This document shows positions 1 to 14,640 of a DNA stretch of 64,000 nucleotides, piece by piece. The stretch spans positions 252,210,028 through 252,274,027 of the forward strand of contig JAVHZZ010000004.1 in NCBI GenBank assembly GCA_036250195.1. The letters run 5' to 3'. A program made the position numbers and the translations under genes. This stretch comes from Mixophyes australis (Eukaryota > Chordata > Amphibia > Anura > Limnodynastidae). The number at the start of each line of letters is the position of its first letter. Position 1 is the stretch's first letter. The notes beneath the pieces are model-generated. The model was given only the letters and a program-made list of their open reading frames with translations, made no database searches and was not told the origin of the DNA.

Positions 1-1427
1 TCATGATTCATGATTCAATTCATGATTCATGATTCATGATTCAATTCATGATTCATGATTCAATTCATGATTCAATTCATGATTCATGATTCAATTTATG
101 ATTCAAGATTCATGATTCAATTCATGATTCAATTCATGATTCATTATTCAATTCATGATTCATGATTCAATTCATGATTCAATTCATGATTCATGATTCA
201 TTATTCAATTTATGATTCATAATTCATGATTCATGATTCAATTCATGAATCATGATTCAATTCATGATTTAATTCATGATTTGATTCATGATTTAATTCA
301 TGATTTGATTCATGATTCATGATTCGATTCATGATTCATGATTCGATTCATGATTCATGATTCAATTCATGATCCATGATTCAATTCATGATTCATGATT
401 CATGATTCAATTCATGATTCAATTCATGATTCATGATTCGATTCATGATTCATGATTCAATTCATGATCCATGATTCAATTAATGATTCATGATTCATGA
501 TTCAATTCATGATTCAATTCATGATTCATGATTTATGATTCAATTCATGATTCATAATTCATGATTCATGAATCAATTAATGATTCATAATTAATGATTC
601 ATGATTCAATTCATGATTCATAATTCATGATTCTTGATTCATGATTCTATTCATGATTCATGATTCATGATTCAATTCATGATTCATGATTTATGATTCA
701 TGATTCAATTCATGATTCCTAATTCATTATTCATGATTCCTAATTCATGATTCATGATTCAATTCATGATTCATGATTCAATTCATGATTCATGATTTAT
801 GATTCATGATTCAATTCATGATTCCTAATTCATGATTCATGATTCAATTCATGATTCATGATTCATGATTCCTGATTCAATTCATGATTCATGATTCAAT
901 TCGTGATTCATGATTTATGATTCATGATTCAATTCATGATTCCCAATTCATTATTCATGATTCCTAATTCATGATTCATGATTCAATTCATGATTCATGA
1001 TTCAATTCATGATTCATGATTTATGATTCATGATTCAATTCATGATTCCTAATTCATGATTCATGATTCAATTCATGATTCATGATTCATGATTCATGAT
1101 TCACTTCATGATTCATGATTCATGATTCAATTCATGATTCATGATTCATGATTCAATTTATGATTCATGATTCAATTCATGATTCAATTCATGATTCATG
1201 ATTCATGGTTCAATTCATTAATTCATAATTCATGATTCATGATACAATTCATGATTCATGATTCATGATTCAATTCATGATTCATGATTTGATTCATCAT
1301 TCTTAATTCATGATTCATGATTCGATTCATGATTCATGATTCATGATTCATGATTCAATTCATGATTCATGATTCGATTCATGATTCAATTCATGATTCA
1401 TGATTCATGATTGAATTCATAATTCAT
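1..1427 (+). repeat. HOR family A, left-truncated copy
   Basis: This stretch begins inside a higher-order repeat. It carries family A marker variants in the usual order: the TA/TG 12-mer run at 266-313, GATCC near 372 and 467, GAATCAATTAATG near 570, the CCTAATTC variants around 720-1050, TCACTTCATG at 1101, and GATACAATTC near 1240. The same ordered markers recur around 3.1-4.6 kb. Nothing other than satellite is present. Confidence 0.75.
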
Positions 1428-1951
1428 GAGTCGATTCATGATTCAATTCATGATTCAATTCATGATTTTTGATTCATGATTCATGATTTGATTCATGATT
1501 CTTGATTCATGATTCGATTCATGATTCATGATTCAATTCATGATTCATGATTCAATTCCTGATTCAATTCCTGATTCAATTCATGATTCATGATTCAATT
1601 CATGATTCATGATTCAATTCATGATTCATGATTCAATTTATGATTTATGATTCATGATTCAATTCATGATTCAATTCATGATTCATGATTCAATTCATGA
1701 TTCATGATTCATGATTCAATTCATGATTCAATTCATGATTCATGATTCATTATTCAATTTATGATTCATAATTCATGATTCATGATTCAATTCATGAATC
1801 ATGATTCAATTCATGATTTGATTCATGATTTAATTCATGATTTGATTCATGATTTAATTCATGATTTGATTCATGATTCATGATTCGATTCATGATTCAA
1901 TTCCTGATTCAATTCATGATTCAATTCATGATTCATTATTCATGATTCAAT

Positions 1952-1971
1952 TCATGAATCATGATTCATGA
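1952..1971. repeat. 20-bp perfect palindrome
   Basis: TCATGAATCATGATTCATGA equals its own reverse complement. It arises from one T-to-A variant in a 7-mer. The same 20 bases recur at 6388, 10582, 10931, 12681, 18057, 18401, 21757, 27351 and 30836, and in later copies. It holds two inverted TTC-AT-GAA-like arms and could form a short hairpin when single-stranded. Confidence 0.85.
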
Positions 1972-4900
1972 TTCAATTCATGATTCAATTCATGATTCAA
2001 TTCATAATTCATGATTCAATTCATGATTCATTTCATTATTCATGATTCGATTCATGATTCATGATTCATGATTCAAGTCATCATTCAATTTATGATTCAA
2101 TTCATGATTCCTGATTCCTGATTCATGATTCATGATTCATGATTCAATTCATGATTCATAATTCATGATTCATGATTCAATTCATGATTCATTATTCATG
2201 AATTATGATTCAATTCATGATTCATGATTTAATTCATGATTCATGATTCAATTCCTGATTCAATTCCTGATTCAATTCATGATTCATGATTCAATTCCTG
2301 ATTCAATTCCTGATTCAATTCATGATTCATGATTCAATTCATGATTCATGATTCATGATTCAATTCATGATTCATGATTCATGATTCATGATTTAATTTA
2401 TGATTAATGATTCATGATTCATGATTCAATTCATGATTTATGATTCATGATTCATGATTCAATTCATGATTCATTATTCATGATTCAATTCATGAATTAT
2501 GATTCATGGTTCAATTCATGATTCAATTCATGATTCAATTCATGATTCATGATTCAATTCATGATTCAATTCATTATTCATGATTTGATTCATGATTCAT
2601 GATTTATTTCATAATTCAATTCATGATTCATGATTCATGATTCGATTCATGATTCATGATTCAAGTCATCATTCAATTTATGATTCAATTCATGATTCCT
2701 GATTCATGATTCATGATTCATGATTCATGATTTAATTCATGATTCATTATTCATGATTCATGATTCAATTCATGATTCATGATTCAATTCATGATTCATG
2801 ATTCAATTCCTGATTCAATTCCTGATTCAATTCATGATTCATGATTCAATTCATGATTCATGATTCATGATTCAATTCATGATTCATGATTCATGATTCA
2901 ATTCATGATTCATGATTCAATTCATGATTCAATTCATGATTCATGATTCAATTTATGATTCAAGATTCATGATTCAATTCATGATTCAATTCATGATTCA
3001 TGATTCAATTCATGATTCATGATTCATGATTCAATTCATGATTCAATTCATGATTCATGATTCATTATTCAATTTATGATTCATAATTCATGATTCATGA
3101 TTCAATTCATGAATCATGATTCAATTCATGATTTAATTCATTATTTGATTCATGATTTAATTCATGATTTGATTCATGATTCATGATTCGATTCATGATT
3201 CGATTCATGATTCATGATCCAATTCATGATCCATGATTCAATTAATGATTCATGATTCATGATTCAATTCATGATTCAATTCATGATTCATGATTCGATT
3301 CATGATTCATGATTCAATTCATGATCCATGATTCAATTAATGATTCATGATTCATGATTCAATTCATGATTTAATTCATGATTCATGATTTATGATTCAA
3401 TTCATGATTCATAATTCATGATTCATGAATCAATTAATGATTCATAATTCATGATTCATGATTCAATTCATGATTCATAATTCATGATTCTTGATTCATG
3501 ATTCTATTCATGATTCATGATTCATGATTCAATTCATGATTAAATTCATGATTCATGATTCATGATTCATGATTCCTGATTCAATTCATGATTCATGATT
3601 CAATTCATGATTCATGATTTATGATTCATGATTCAATTCATGATTCCTAATTCATTATTCATGATTCCTAATTCATGATTCATGATTCAATTCATGATTC
3701 ATGATTCAATTCATGATTCATGATTCATGATTCATGATTCAATTCATGATTCATGATTCATGATTCCTGATTCAATTCATAATTCATGATTCAATTCATG
3801 ATTCATGATTTATGATTCATGATTCAATTCATGATTCCTAATTCATTATTCATGATTCCTAATTCATGATTCATGATTTAATTCATGATTCATGATTCAA
3901 TTCATGATTCATGATTTATGAGTCATGATTCAATTCATGATTCCTAATTCATGATTCTTGATTCATGATTCTATTCATGATTCATGATTCATGATTCAAT
4001 TCATGATTAAATTCATGATTCATGATTCATGATTCCTGATTCAATTCATTATTCATGATTCCTAATTCATGATTCATGATTCAATTCATGATTCATGATT
4101 CAATTCATGATTCCTAATTCATGATTCATGATTCAATTCATGATTCATGATTCATGATTCCTGATTCAATTCATAATTCATGATTCAATTCATGATTCAT
4201 GATTTATGATTCATGATTCAATTCATGATTCCTAATTCATTATTCATGATTCCTAATTCATGATTCATGATTCAATTCATGATTCATGATTCAATTCATG
4301 ATTCATGATTTATGATTCATGATTCAATTCATGATTCCTAATTCATGATTCATGATTCATGATTCATGATTCACTTCATGATTCATGATTCATGATTCAA
4401 TTCATGATTCATGATTCATGATTCAATTTATGATTCATGATTTGATTCATCATTCTTAATTCATGATTCATGATTCGATTCATGATTCATGATTCATGAT
4501 TCATGATTCAATTCATGATTCATGATTCGATTCATGATTCAATTCATGATTCATGATTCATGATTGAATTCATAATTCATGAGTCAATTCATGATTCAAT
4601 TCATGATTCAATTCATGATTTTTGATTCATGATTCATGATTTGATTCATGATTCTTGATTCATGATTCGATTCATGATTCATGATTCATGATTTAATTCA
4701 TGATTCATGATTCATGATTCATGATTCAATTCATGATTCATGATTTAATTCATGATTCATGATTCATGATTCAATTCATGATTCATGATTCATGATTCAA
4801 TTTATGATTCATGATTCATGATTCAATTCATGATTCAATTCATGATTCATGATTCATGGTTCAATTCATGATTCATAATACATGATTCATGATTCCATTC

Positions 4901-5400
4901 ATGATTCATGATTCATGATTCATGATTCAATTCATGATTCATGATTCAATTCATGATTCATGATTCAATTCATGATTCATGATTCAATTCATGATTCAAT
5001 TCATGATTCATGATTCAATTCATGATTCATGATTCATGATTCATGATTCATGATTCAATTCATGATTCATGATTCAATTCCTGATTCAATTCCTGATTCA
5101 ATTCATGATTCATGATTCAATTCATGATTCATGATTCATGATTCAATTCATGATTCATGATTCATGATTCAATTCATGATTCATGATTCAATTCATGATT
5201 CAATTCATGATTCATGATTCAATTTATGATTCATGATTCATGATTCAATTCATGATTCAATTCATGATTCATGATTCAATTCATGATTCATGATTCGTGA
5301 TTCAATTCATGATTCAATTCATGATTCATGATTCATTATTCAATTTATGATTCATAATTCATGATTCATGATTCAATTCATGAATCATGATTCAATTCAT

Positions 5401-5520
5401 GATTTGATTCATGATTTAATTCATGATTTAATTCATGATTTGATTCATGATTTAATTCATGATTTGATTCATGATTTAATTCATGATTTGATTCATGATT
5501 TAATTCATGATTTGATTCAT
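5401..5520 (+). repeat. Ten-unit run of TG/TA variant 12-mers
   Basis: Ten consecutive 12-mers are all GATTTGATTCAT or GATTTAATTCAT: TG, TA, TA, then TG/TA alternating to the end. Equivalent runs elsewhere have three to seven units. It is the longest such run I found. Lacking 7-mers, it leaves two of the three + strand frames without TGA here, but the product would be pure low-complexity repeat. Confidence 0.9.
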
Positions 5521-5870
5521 GATTCATGATTCGATTCATGATTCATGATTCGATTCATGATTCATGATTCAATTCATGATCCATGATTCAATTAATGATT
5601 CATGATTCATGATTCAATTCATGATTCAATTCATGATTCATGATTTATGAATTAATTCATGATTCATAATTCATGATTCATGAATCAATTAATGATTCAT
5701 AATTCATGATTCATGATTCGATTCATGATTCATAATTCATGATTCTTGATTCATGATTCTATTCATGATTCATGATTCATGATTAAATTCATGATTAAAT
5801 TCATGATTCATGATTCATGATTCCAGATTCAATTCATGATTCATGATTCATGATTGAATTCATAATTCAT

Positions 5871-8800
5871 GAGTCGATTCATGATTCAATTCATGATTCA
5901 ATTCATGATTTTTGATTCATGATTCATGATTTGATTCAGGATTCTTGATTCATGATTCGATTCATGATTCATGATTCAATTCCTGATTCAATTCCTGATT
6001 CAATTCATGATTCATGATTCAATTCATGATTCATGATTCAATTCATGATTCAATTCATGATTCATGATTCAATTTATGATTTATGATTCATGATTCAATT
6101 CATGATTCAATTCATGATTCATGATTCAATTCATGATTCATGATTCATGATTCAATTCATGATTCAATTCATGATTCATGATTCATTATTCAATTTATGA
6201 TTCATAATTCATAATTCATGATTCAATTCATGAATCATGATTCAATTCATGATTTGATTCATGATTTAATTCATGATTTGATTCATGATTTAATTCATGA
6301 TTTGATTCATGATTCATGATTCGATTCATGATTCAATTCCTGATTCAATTCATGATTCAATTCATGATTCATTATTCATGATTCAATTCATGAATCATGA
6401 TTCATGATTCAATTCATGATTCAATTCATGATTCAATTCATAATTCATGATTCATTTCATTATTCATGATTCGATTCATGATTCATGATTCATGATTCAA
6501 GTCATCATTCAATTTATGATTCAATTCATGATTCCTGATTCCTGATTCATGATTCATGATTCATGATTCAATTCATGATTCATAATTCATGATTCATGAT
6601 TCAATTCATGATTCATTATTCATGAATTATGATTCAATTCATGATTCATGATTTAATTCATGATTCATGATTCAATTCCTGATTCAATTCCTGATTCAAT
6701 TCATGATTCATGATTCAATTCATGATTCATGATTCATGATTCAATTCATGATTCATGATTCATGATTCATGATTTAATTTATGATTAATGATTCATGATT
6801 CATGATTCAATTCATGATTCAATTCATGATTTATGATTCATGATTCATGATTCAATTCATGATTCATTATTCATGATTCAATTCATGAATTATGATTCAT
6901 GGTTCAATTCATGATTCAATTCATGATTCAATTCATGATTCATGATTCAATTCATGATTCAATTCATTATTCATGATTCGATTCATGATTCATGATTTAT
7001 TTCATAATTCAATTCATTATTCATGATTCATGATTCATGATTCGATTCATGATTCATGATTCAAGTCATCATTCAATTTATGATTCAATTCATGATTCCT
7101 GATTCATGATTCATGATTCATGATTCATGATTTAATTCATGATTCGTAATTCATGATTCATGATTCAATTCATGATTCATTATTCATGATTCATGATTCA
7201 ATTCATGATTCATGATTCAATTCATGATTCATGATTCAATTCCTGATTCAATTCCTGATTCAATTCATGATTCATGATTCAATTCATGATTCATGATTCA
7301 TGATTCAATTCATGATTCATGATTAATGATTCAATTCATGATTCATGATTCAATTCATGATTCAATTCATGATTCATGATTCAATTTATGATTCAAGATT
7401 CATGATTCAATTCATGATTCAATTCATGATTCATGATTCAATTCATGATTCATGATTCATGATTCAATTCATGATTCAATTCATGATTCATGATTCATTA
7501 TTCAATTTATGATTCATAATTCATGATTCATGATTCAATTCATGAATCATGATTCAATTCATGATTTAATTCATTATTTGATTCATGATTTAATTCATGA
7601 TTTGATTCATGATTCATGATTCGATTCATGATTCGATTCATGATTCATGATTCAATTCATGATCCATGATTCAATTAATGATTCATGATTCATGATTCAA
7701 TTCATGATTCAATTCATGATTCATGATTCGATTCATGATTCATGATTCAATTCATGATCCATGATTCAATTAATGATTCATGATTCATGATTCAATTCAT
7801 GATTTAATTCATGATTCATGATTTATGATTCAATTCATGATTCATAATTCATGATTCATGAATCAATTAATGATTCATAATTCATGATTCATGATTCAAT
7901 TCATGATTCATAATTCATGATTCTTGATTCATGATTCTATTCATGATTCATGATTCATGATTCAATTCATGATTAAATTCATGATTCATGATTCATGATT
8001 CATGATTCCTGATTCAATTCATGATTCATGATTCAATTCATGATTCATGATTTATGATTCATGATTCAATTCATGATTCCTAATTCATTATTCATGATTC
8101 CTAATTCATGATTCATAATTCAATTCATGATTCATGATTCAATTCATGATTCATGATTTATGATTCATGATTCAATTCATGATTCCTAATTCATGATTCA
8201 TGATTCAATTCATGATTCATGATTCATGATTCCTGATTCAATTCATAATTCATGATTCAATTCATGATTCATGATTTATGATTCATGATTCAATTCATGA
8301 TTCCTAATTCATTATTTATGATTCCTAATTCATGATTCATGATTCAATTCATGATTCATGATTCAATTCATGATTCATGATTTATGATTCATGATTCAAT
8401 TCATGATTCCTAATTCATGATTCATGATTCATGATTCATGATTCACTTCATGATTCATGATTCATGATTCAATTCATGATTCATGATTCATGATTCAATT
8501 TATGATTCATGATTCAATTCATGATTCAATTCATGATTCATGATTCATGGTTCAATTCATTAATTCATAATTCATGATTCATGATACAATTCATGATTCA
8601 TGATTCATGATTCATGATTCATGATTCAATTCATGATTCATGATTTGATTCATCATTCTTAATTCATGATTCATGATTCGATTCATGATTCATGATTCAT
8701 GATTCATGATTCAATTCATGATTCATGATTCGATTCATGATTCAATTCATGATTCATGATTCATGATTGAATTCATAATTCATGAGTCAATTCATGATTC

Positions 8801-10052
8801 AATTCATGATTCAATTCATGATTTTTGATTCATGATTCATGATTTGATTCATGATTCTTGATTCATGATTCGATTCATGATTCATGATTCATGATTTAAT
8901 TCATGATTCATGATTCATGATTCAATTCATGATTCATGATTTAATTCATGATTCATGATTCATGATTCAATTCATGATTCATGATTCATGATTCAATTTA
9001 TGATTCATGATTCATGATTCAATTCATGATTCAATTCATGATTCATGATTCATGGTTCAATTCATGATTCATAATACATGATTCATGATTCCATTCATGA
9101 TTCATGATTCATGATTCAATTCATGATTCATGATTCAATTCATGATTCATGATTCAATTCATGATTCATGATTCAATTCATGATTCAATTCATGATTCAT
9201 GATTCAATTCATGATTCATGATTCATGATTCAATTCATGATTCATGATTCAATTCCTGATTCAATTCCTGATTCAATTCATGATTCATGATTCAATTCAT
9301 GATTCATGATTCATGATTCAATTCATGATTCATGATTCATGATTCAATTCATGATTCATGATTCAATTCATGATTCAATTCATGATTCATGATTCAATTT
9401 ATGATTCATGATTCATGATTCAATTCATGATTCAATTCATGATTCATGATTCAATTCATGATTCATGATTCGTGATTCAATTCATGATTCAATTCATGAT
9501 TCATGATTCATTATTCAATTTATGATTCATAATTCATGATTCATGATTCAATTCATGAATCATGATTCAATTCATGATTTGATTCATGATTTAATTCATG
9601 ATTTGATTCATGATTTAATTCATGATTTGATTCATGATTTAATTCATGATTTGATTCATGATTCATGATTCGATTCATGATTCATGATTCGATTCATGAT
9701 TTGATTCATGATTCATGATTCGATTCATGATTCATGATTCGATTCATGATTCATGATTCAATTCTTGATCCATGATTCAATTAATGATTCATGATTCATG
9801 ATTCAATTCATGATTCAATTCATGATTCATGATTTATGAATTAATTCATGATTTATAATTCATGATTCATGAATCAATTAATGATTCATAATTCATGATT
9901 CATGATTCGATTCATGATTCATAATTCATGATTCTTGATTCATGATTCTATTCATGATTCATGATTAAATTCATTAATAAATTCATGATTCATGATTCAT
10001 GATTCCAGATTCAATTCATGATTCATGATTCATGATTGAATTCATAATTCAT
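5871..10052 (+). repeat. HOR family A, copy 2 (about 4.18 kb)
   Basis: It runs from GAGTCGATTC at 5871 to the next at 10053, a spacing of 4,182 bp. Markers keep the order of copy 1: AAGTCATC at 6499 and 7063, GAATCAATTAATG at about 7859, GAGTCAATTC at 8784, and a second GAATCAATTAATG near 9871. The matching markers in copy 3 lie 4,210 (AAGTCATC at 10709) and 4,192 bp (11255) further on. A family-level difference from copy 1 is CG at 6979-6980 where copy 1 has TG at 2586-2587. Confidence 0.8.
9576..9659 (+). repeat. Seven-unit TG/TA variant 12-mer run
   Basis: Seven 12-mers alternate strictly between GATTTGATTCAT and GATTTAATTCAT, so the true local period is 24 bp. It lies at the place in copy 2 that matches the ten-unit run in copy 1, which shows change in copy number between HORs. 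Confidence 0.88.
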
Positions 10053-12479
10053 GAGTCGATTCATGATTCAATTCATGATTCAATTCATGATTTTTGATTC
10101 ATGATTCATGATTTGATTCATGATTCTTGATTCATGATTCGATTCATGATTCATGATTCAATTCATGATTCATGATTCAATTCCTGATTCAATTCCTGAT
10201 TCAATTCATGATTCATGATTCAATTCATGATTCATGATTCAATTCATGATTCAATTCATGATTCATGATTCAATTTATGATTTATGATTCAATTCATGAT
10301 TCAATTCATGATTCATGATTCAATTCATGATTCATGATTCATGATTCAATTCATGATTCAATTCATGATTCATGATTCATTATTCAATTTATGATTCATA
10401 ATTCATGATTCATGATTCAATTCATGAATCATGATTCAATTCATGATTTGATTCATGATTTAATTCATGATTTGATTCATGATTTAATTCATGATTTGAT
10501 TCATGATTCATGATTCGATTCATGATTCAATTCCTGATTCAATTCATGATTCAATTCATGATTCATTATTCATGATTCAATTCATGAATCATGATTCATG
10601 ATTCAATTCATGATTCAATTCATGATTCAATTCATGATTCAATTCATAATTCATGATTCAATTCATGATTCATTTCATTATTCATGATTCGATTCATGAT
10701 TCATGATTCAAGTCATCATTCAATTTATGATTCAATTCATGATTCCTGATTCCTGATTCATGATTCATGATTCATGATTCAATTCATGATTCATAATTCA
10801 TGATTCATGATTCAATTCATGATTCATTATTCATGAATTATGATTCAATTCATGATTCATGATTTAATTCATGATTCATGATTCAATTCCTGATTCAATT
10901 CCTGATTCAATTCATGATTCATGATTCAATTCATGAATCATGATTCATGATTCAATTCATGATTCATGATTCATGATTCATGATTTAATTTATGATTCAT
11001 GATTCATGATTCAATTCATGATTCAATTCATGATTTATGATTCATGATTCATGATTCAATTCATGATTCATTATTCATGATTCAATTCATGAATTATGAT
11101 TCATGGTTCAATTCATGATTCAATTCATGATTCATGATTCAATTCATGATTCAATTCATTATTCATGATTCGATTCATGATTCATGATTTATTTCATGAT
11201 TCAATTCATGATTCATGATTCCTGATTCGATTCATGATTCATGATTCATGATTCAAGTCATCATTCAATTTATGATTCAATTCATGATTCCTGATTCCTG
11301 ATTCATGATTCATGATTCATGATTTAATTCATGATTCGTAATTCATGATTCAATTCATGATTCGTAATTCATGATTCATGATTCAATTCATGATTCATTA
11401 TTCATGATTCATGATTCAATTCATGATTCATGATTCAATTCATGATTCATGATTCAATTCCTGATTCAATTCCTGATTCAATTCATGATTCATGATTCAA
11501 TCCATGATTCATGATTCATGATTCAATTCATGATTCATGATTCATGATTCAATTCATGATTCATGATTCAATTCATGATTCAATTCATGATTCATGATTC
11601 AATTTATGATTCAAGATTCATGATTCAATTCATGATTCAATTCATGATTCATGATTCAATTCATGATTCATGATATATGATTCAATTCATGATTCAATTC
11701 ATGATTCATGATTCATTATTCAATTTATGATTCATAATTCATGATTCATGATTCAATTCATGAATCATGATTCAATTCATGATTTAATTCATGATTTGAT
11801 TCATGATTTAATTCATGATTTGATTCATGATTCATGATTCGATTCATGATTCATGATTCGATTCATGATTCATGATTCAATTCATGATCCATGATTCAAT
11901 TAATCATTCATGATTCATGATTCAATTCATGATTCAATTCATGATTCATGATTCCATTCATGATTCATGATTCAATTCATGATCCATGATTCAATTAATG
12001 ATTCATGATTCATGATTCAATTCATGATTCAATTCATGATTCATGATTTATGATTCAATTCATGATTCATAATTCATGATTCATGAATCAATTAATGATT
12101 CATAATTCATGATTCATGATTCAATTCATGATTAAATTCATGATTCATGATTCATGATTCATGATTCATGATTCAATTCATGATTCATGATTCAATTCAT
12201 GATTCATGATTTATGATTCATGATTCAATTCATGATTCCTAATTCATTATTCATGATTCCTAATTCATGATTCATGATTCAATTCATGATTCATGATTCA
12301 ATTCATGATTCATGATTCAATTCATGATTCATGATTTATGATTCATGAGTCAATTCATGATTCCTAATTCATGATTCATGATTCAATTCATGATTCATGA
12401 TTCCTGATTCCTGATTCAATTCATGATTCATGATTCAATTCATGATTCATGATTTATGATTCATGATTCAATTCATGAT

Positions 12480-12520
12480 TCCTAATTCATTATTCATGAT
12501 TCCTGATTCCTGATTCATGA
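12480..12520 (+). repeat. HOR register-change junction 1
   Basis: Left of the junction the sequence follows the CCTAATTCATTATTC block, as near 8.08 kb and 12.24 kb. To the right it switches to the CCTGATTCCTGATTC block that otherwise follows AAGTCATC, as at 10.74 kb. From here the sequence parallels 10.74-11.26 kb at an offset of about 1.77 kb (AAGTCATC at 13024 against 11255). The shared CCT-bearing units at the switch point fit recombination between similar but non-allelic units. Confidence 0.6.
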
Positions 12521-14599
12521 TTCATGATTCAATTCATGATTCATAATTCATGATTCATGATTCAATTCATGATTCATTATTCATGAATTATGATTCAATT
12601 CATGATTCATGATTTAATTCATGATTCATGATTCAATTCCTGATTCAATTCCTGATTCAATTCATGATTCATGATTCAATTCATGAATCATGATTCATGA
12701 TTCAATTCATGATTCATGATTCATGATTCATGATTTAATTTATGATTCATGATTCATGATTCATGATTCAATTCATGATTCAATTCATGATTTATGATTC
12801 ATGATTCATGATTCAATTCATGATTCATTATTCATGATTCAATTCATGAATTATGATTCATGGTTCAATTCATGATTCAATTCATGATTCAATTCATGAT
12901 TCATGATTCAATTCATGATTCAATTCATTATTCATGATTCGATTCATGATTCATGATTTATTTCATGATTCAATTCATGATTCATGATTCATGATTCGAT
13001 TCATGATTCATGATTCATGATTCAAGTCATCATTCAATTTATGATTCAATTCATGATTCCTGATTCATGATTCATGATTCATGATTCATGATTTAATTCA
13101 TGATTCGTAATTCATGATTCATGATTCAATTCATGATTCATTATACATGATTCATGATTCAATTCATGATTCATGATTCAATTCATGATTCATGATTCAA
13201 TTCATGATTCATGATTCAATTCCTGATTCAATTCCTGATTCAATTCATGATTCATGATTCAATTCATGATTCATGATTCATGATTCAATTCATGATTCAT
13301 GATTCATGATTCAATTCATGATTCATGATTCAATTCATGATTCAATTCATGATTCATGATTCAATTTATGATTCAAGATTCATGATTCAATTCATGATTC
13401 AATTCATGATTCATGATTCAATTCATGATTCATGATTCATGATTCAATTCATGATTCAATTCATGATTCATGATTCATTATTCAATTTATGATTCATAAT
13501 TCATGATTCATGATTCAATTCATGAATCATGATTCAATTCATGATTTAATTCATGATTTGATTCATGATTTAATTCATGATTTGATTCATGATTCGATTC
13601 ATGATTCATGATTCGATTCATGATTCATGATTCAATTCATGATCCATGATTCAATTAATGATTCATGATTCATGATTCAATTCATGATTCAATTCATGAT
13701 TCATGATTCGATTCATGATTCATGATTCAATTCATGATCCATGATTCAATTAATGATTCATGATTCATGATTCAATTCATGATTTAATTCATGATTCATG
13801 ATTTATGATTCAATTCATGATTCATAATTCATGATTCATGAATCAATTAATGATTCATAATTCATGATTCATGATTCAATTCATGATTCATAATTCATGA
13901 TTCTTGATTCATGATTCTATTCATGATTCATGATTCATGATTCAATTCATGATTAAATTCATGATTCATGATTCATGATTCCTGATTCAATTCATGATTC
14001 ATGATTCAATTCATGATTCATGATTTATGATTCATGATTCAATTCATGATTCCTAATTCATTATTCATGATTCCTAATTCATGATTCATGATTCAATTCA
14101 TGATTCATGATTCAATTCATGATTCATGATTTATGGTTCATGATTCAATTCATGATTCCTAATTCATGATTCATGATTCAATTCATGATTCATGATTCAT
14201 GATTCCTGATTCAATTCATAATTCATGATTCAATTCATGATTCATGATTTATGATTCATGATTCAATTCATGATTCCTAATTCATTATTCATGATTCCTA
14301 ATTCATGATTCATGATTCAATTCATGATTCATGATTCAATTCATGATTCATGATTTATGATTCATGATTCAATTCATGATTCCTAATTCATGATTCATGA
14401 TTCATGATTCATGATTCACTTCATGATTCATGATTCATGATTCAATTCATGATTCATGATTCATGATTCAATTTATGATTCATGATTCAATTCATGATTC
14501 AATTCATGATTCATGATTCATGGTTCAATTCATTAATTCATAATTCATGATTCATGATACAATTCATGATTCATGATTCATGATTTATGATTCATGATT

Positions 14600-14640
14600 C
14601 AATTCATGATTCCTAATTCATGATTCATGGTTCAATTCAT
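14600..14640 (+). repeat. HOR register-change junction 2
   Basis: The CCTAATTCATGATTC block, normally followed by TCACTTCATG, runs directly into CATGGTTCAATTC and then the ATTTATTTCATAATTC marker block seen at 6.9-7.06 kb. Downstream markers follow family A copy 2: AAGTCATC at 14784, with GAGTCAATTC 1,490 bp later at 16274. The matching distance in copy 2 (7063 to 8784) is 1,721 bp, so a further deletion of about 230 bp lies between. Confidence 0.6.

Larger units (their letters stand above)
1428..5870 (+). repeat. HOR family A, copy 1 (about 4.44 kb)
   Basis: The copy is phased arbitrarily on the marker GAGTCGATTC, at 1428 and again at 5871, a spacing of 4,443 bp. Inside it are AAGTCATC at 2075 and 2663, GAATCAATTAATG at about 3427, and GAGTCAATTC at 4581. 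Each has a partner in the next copy, at spacings of 4,424, 4,400, about 4,432 and 4,203 bp. The drift in spacing shows indels of whole units between copies. A 120-bp run of variant 12-mers at 5401-5520 is longer here than in any other copy I checked. Confidence 0.8.

Noticed and set aside
1411..1427. TTGAATTCATAATTC as a promoter-like AT-rich motif
   Set aside because: TATA-like or -10-like strings occur by chance throughout so AT-rich a repeat, and no transcription unit lies downstream.
1942..1980. Local inversion of the array at CATGAATCATG variants
   Set aside because: A true inversion would give runs of ATGAATC units. Here a single T-to-A change explains the sequence, and the + orientation resumes at once.
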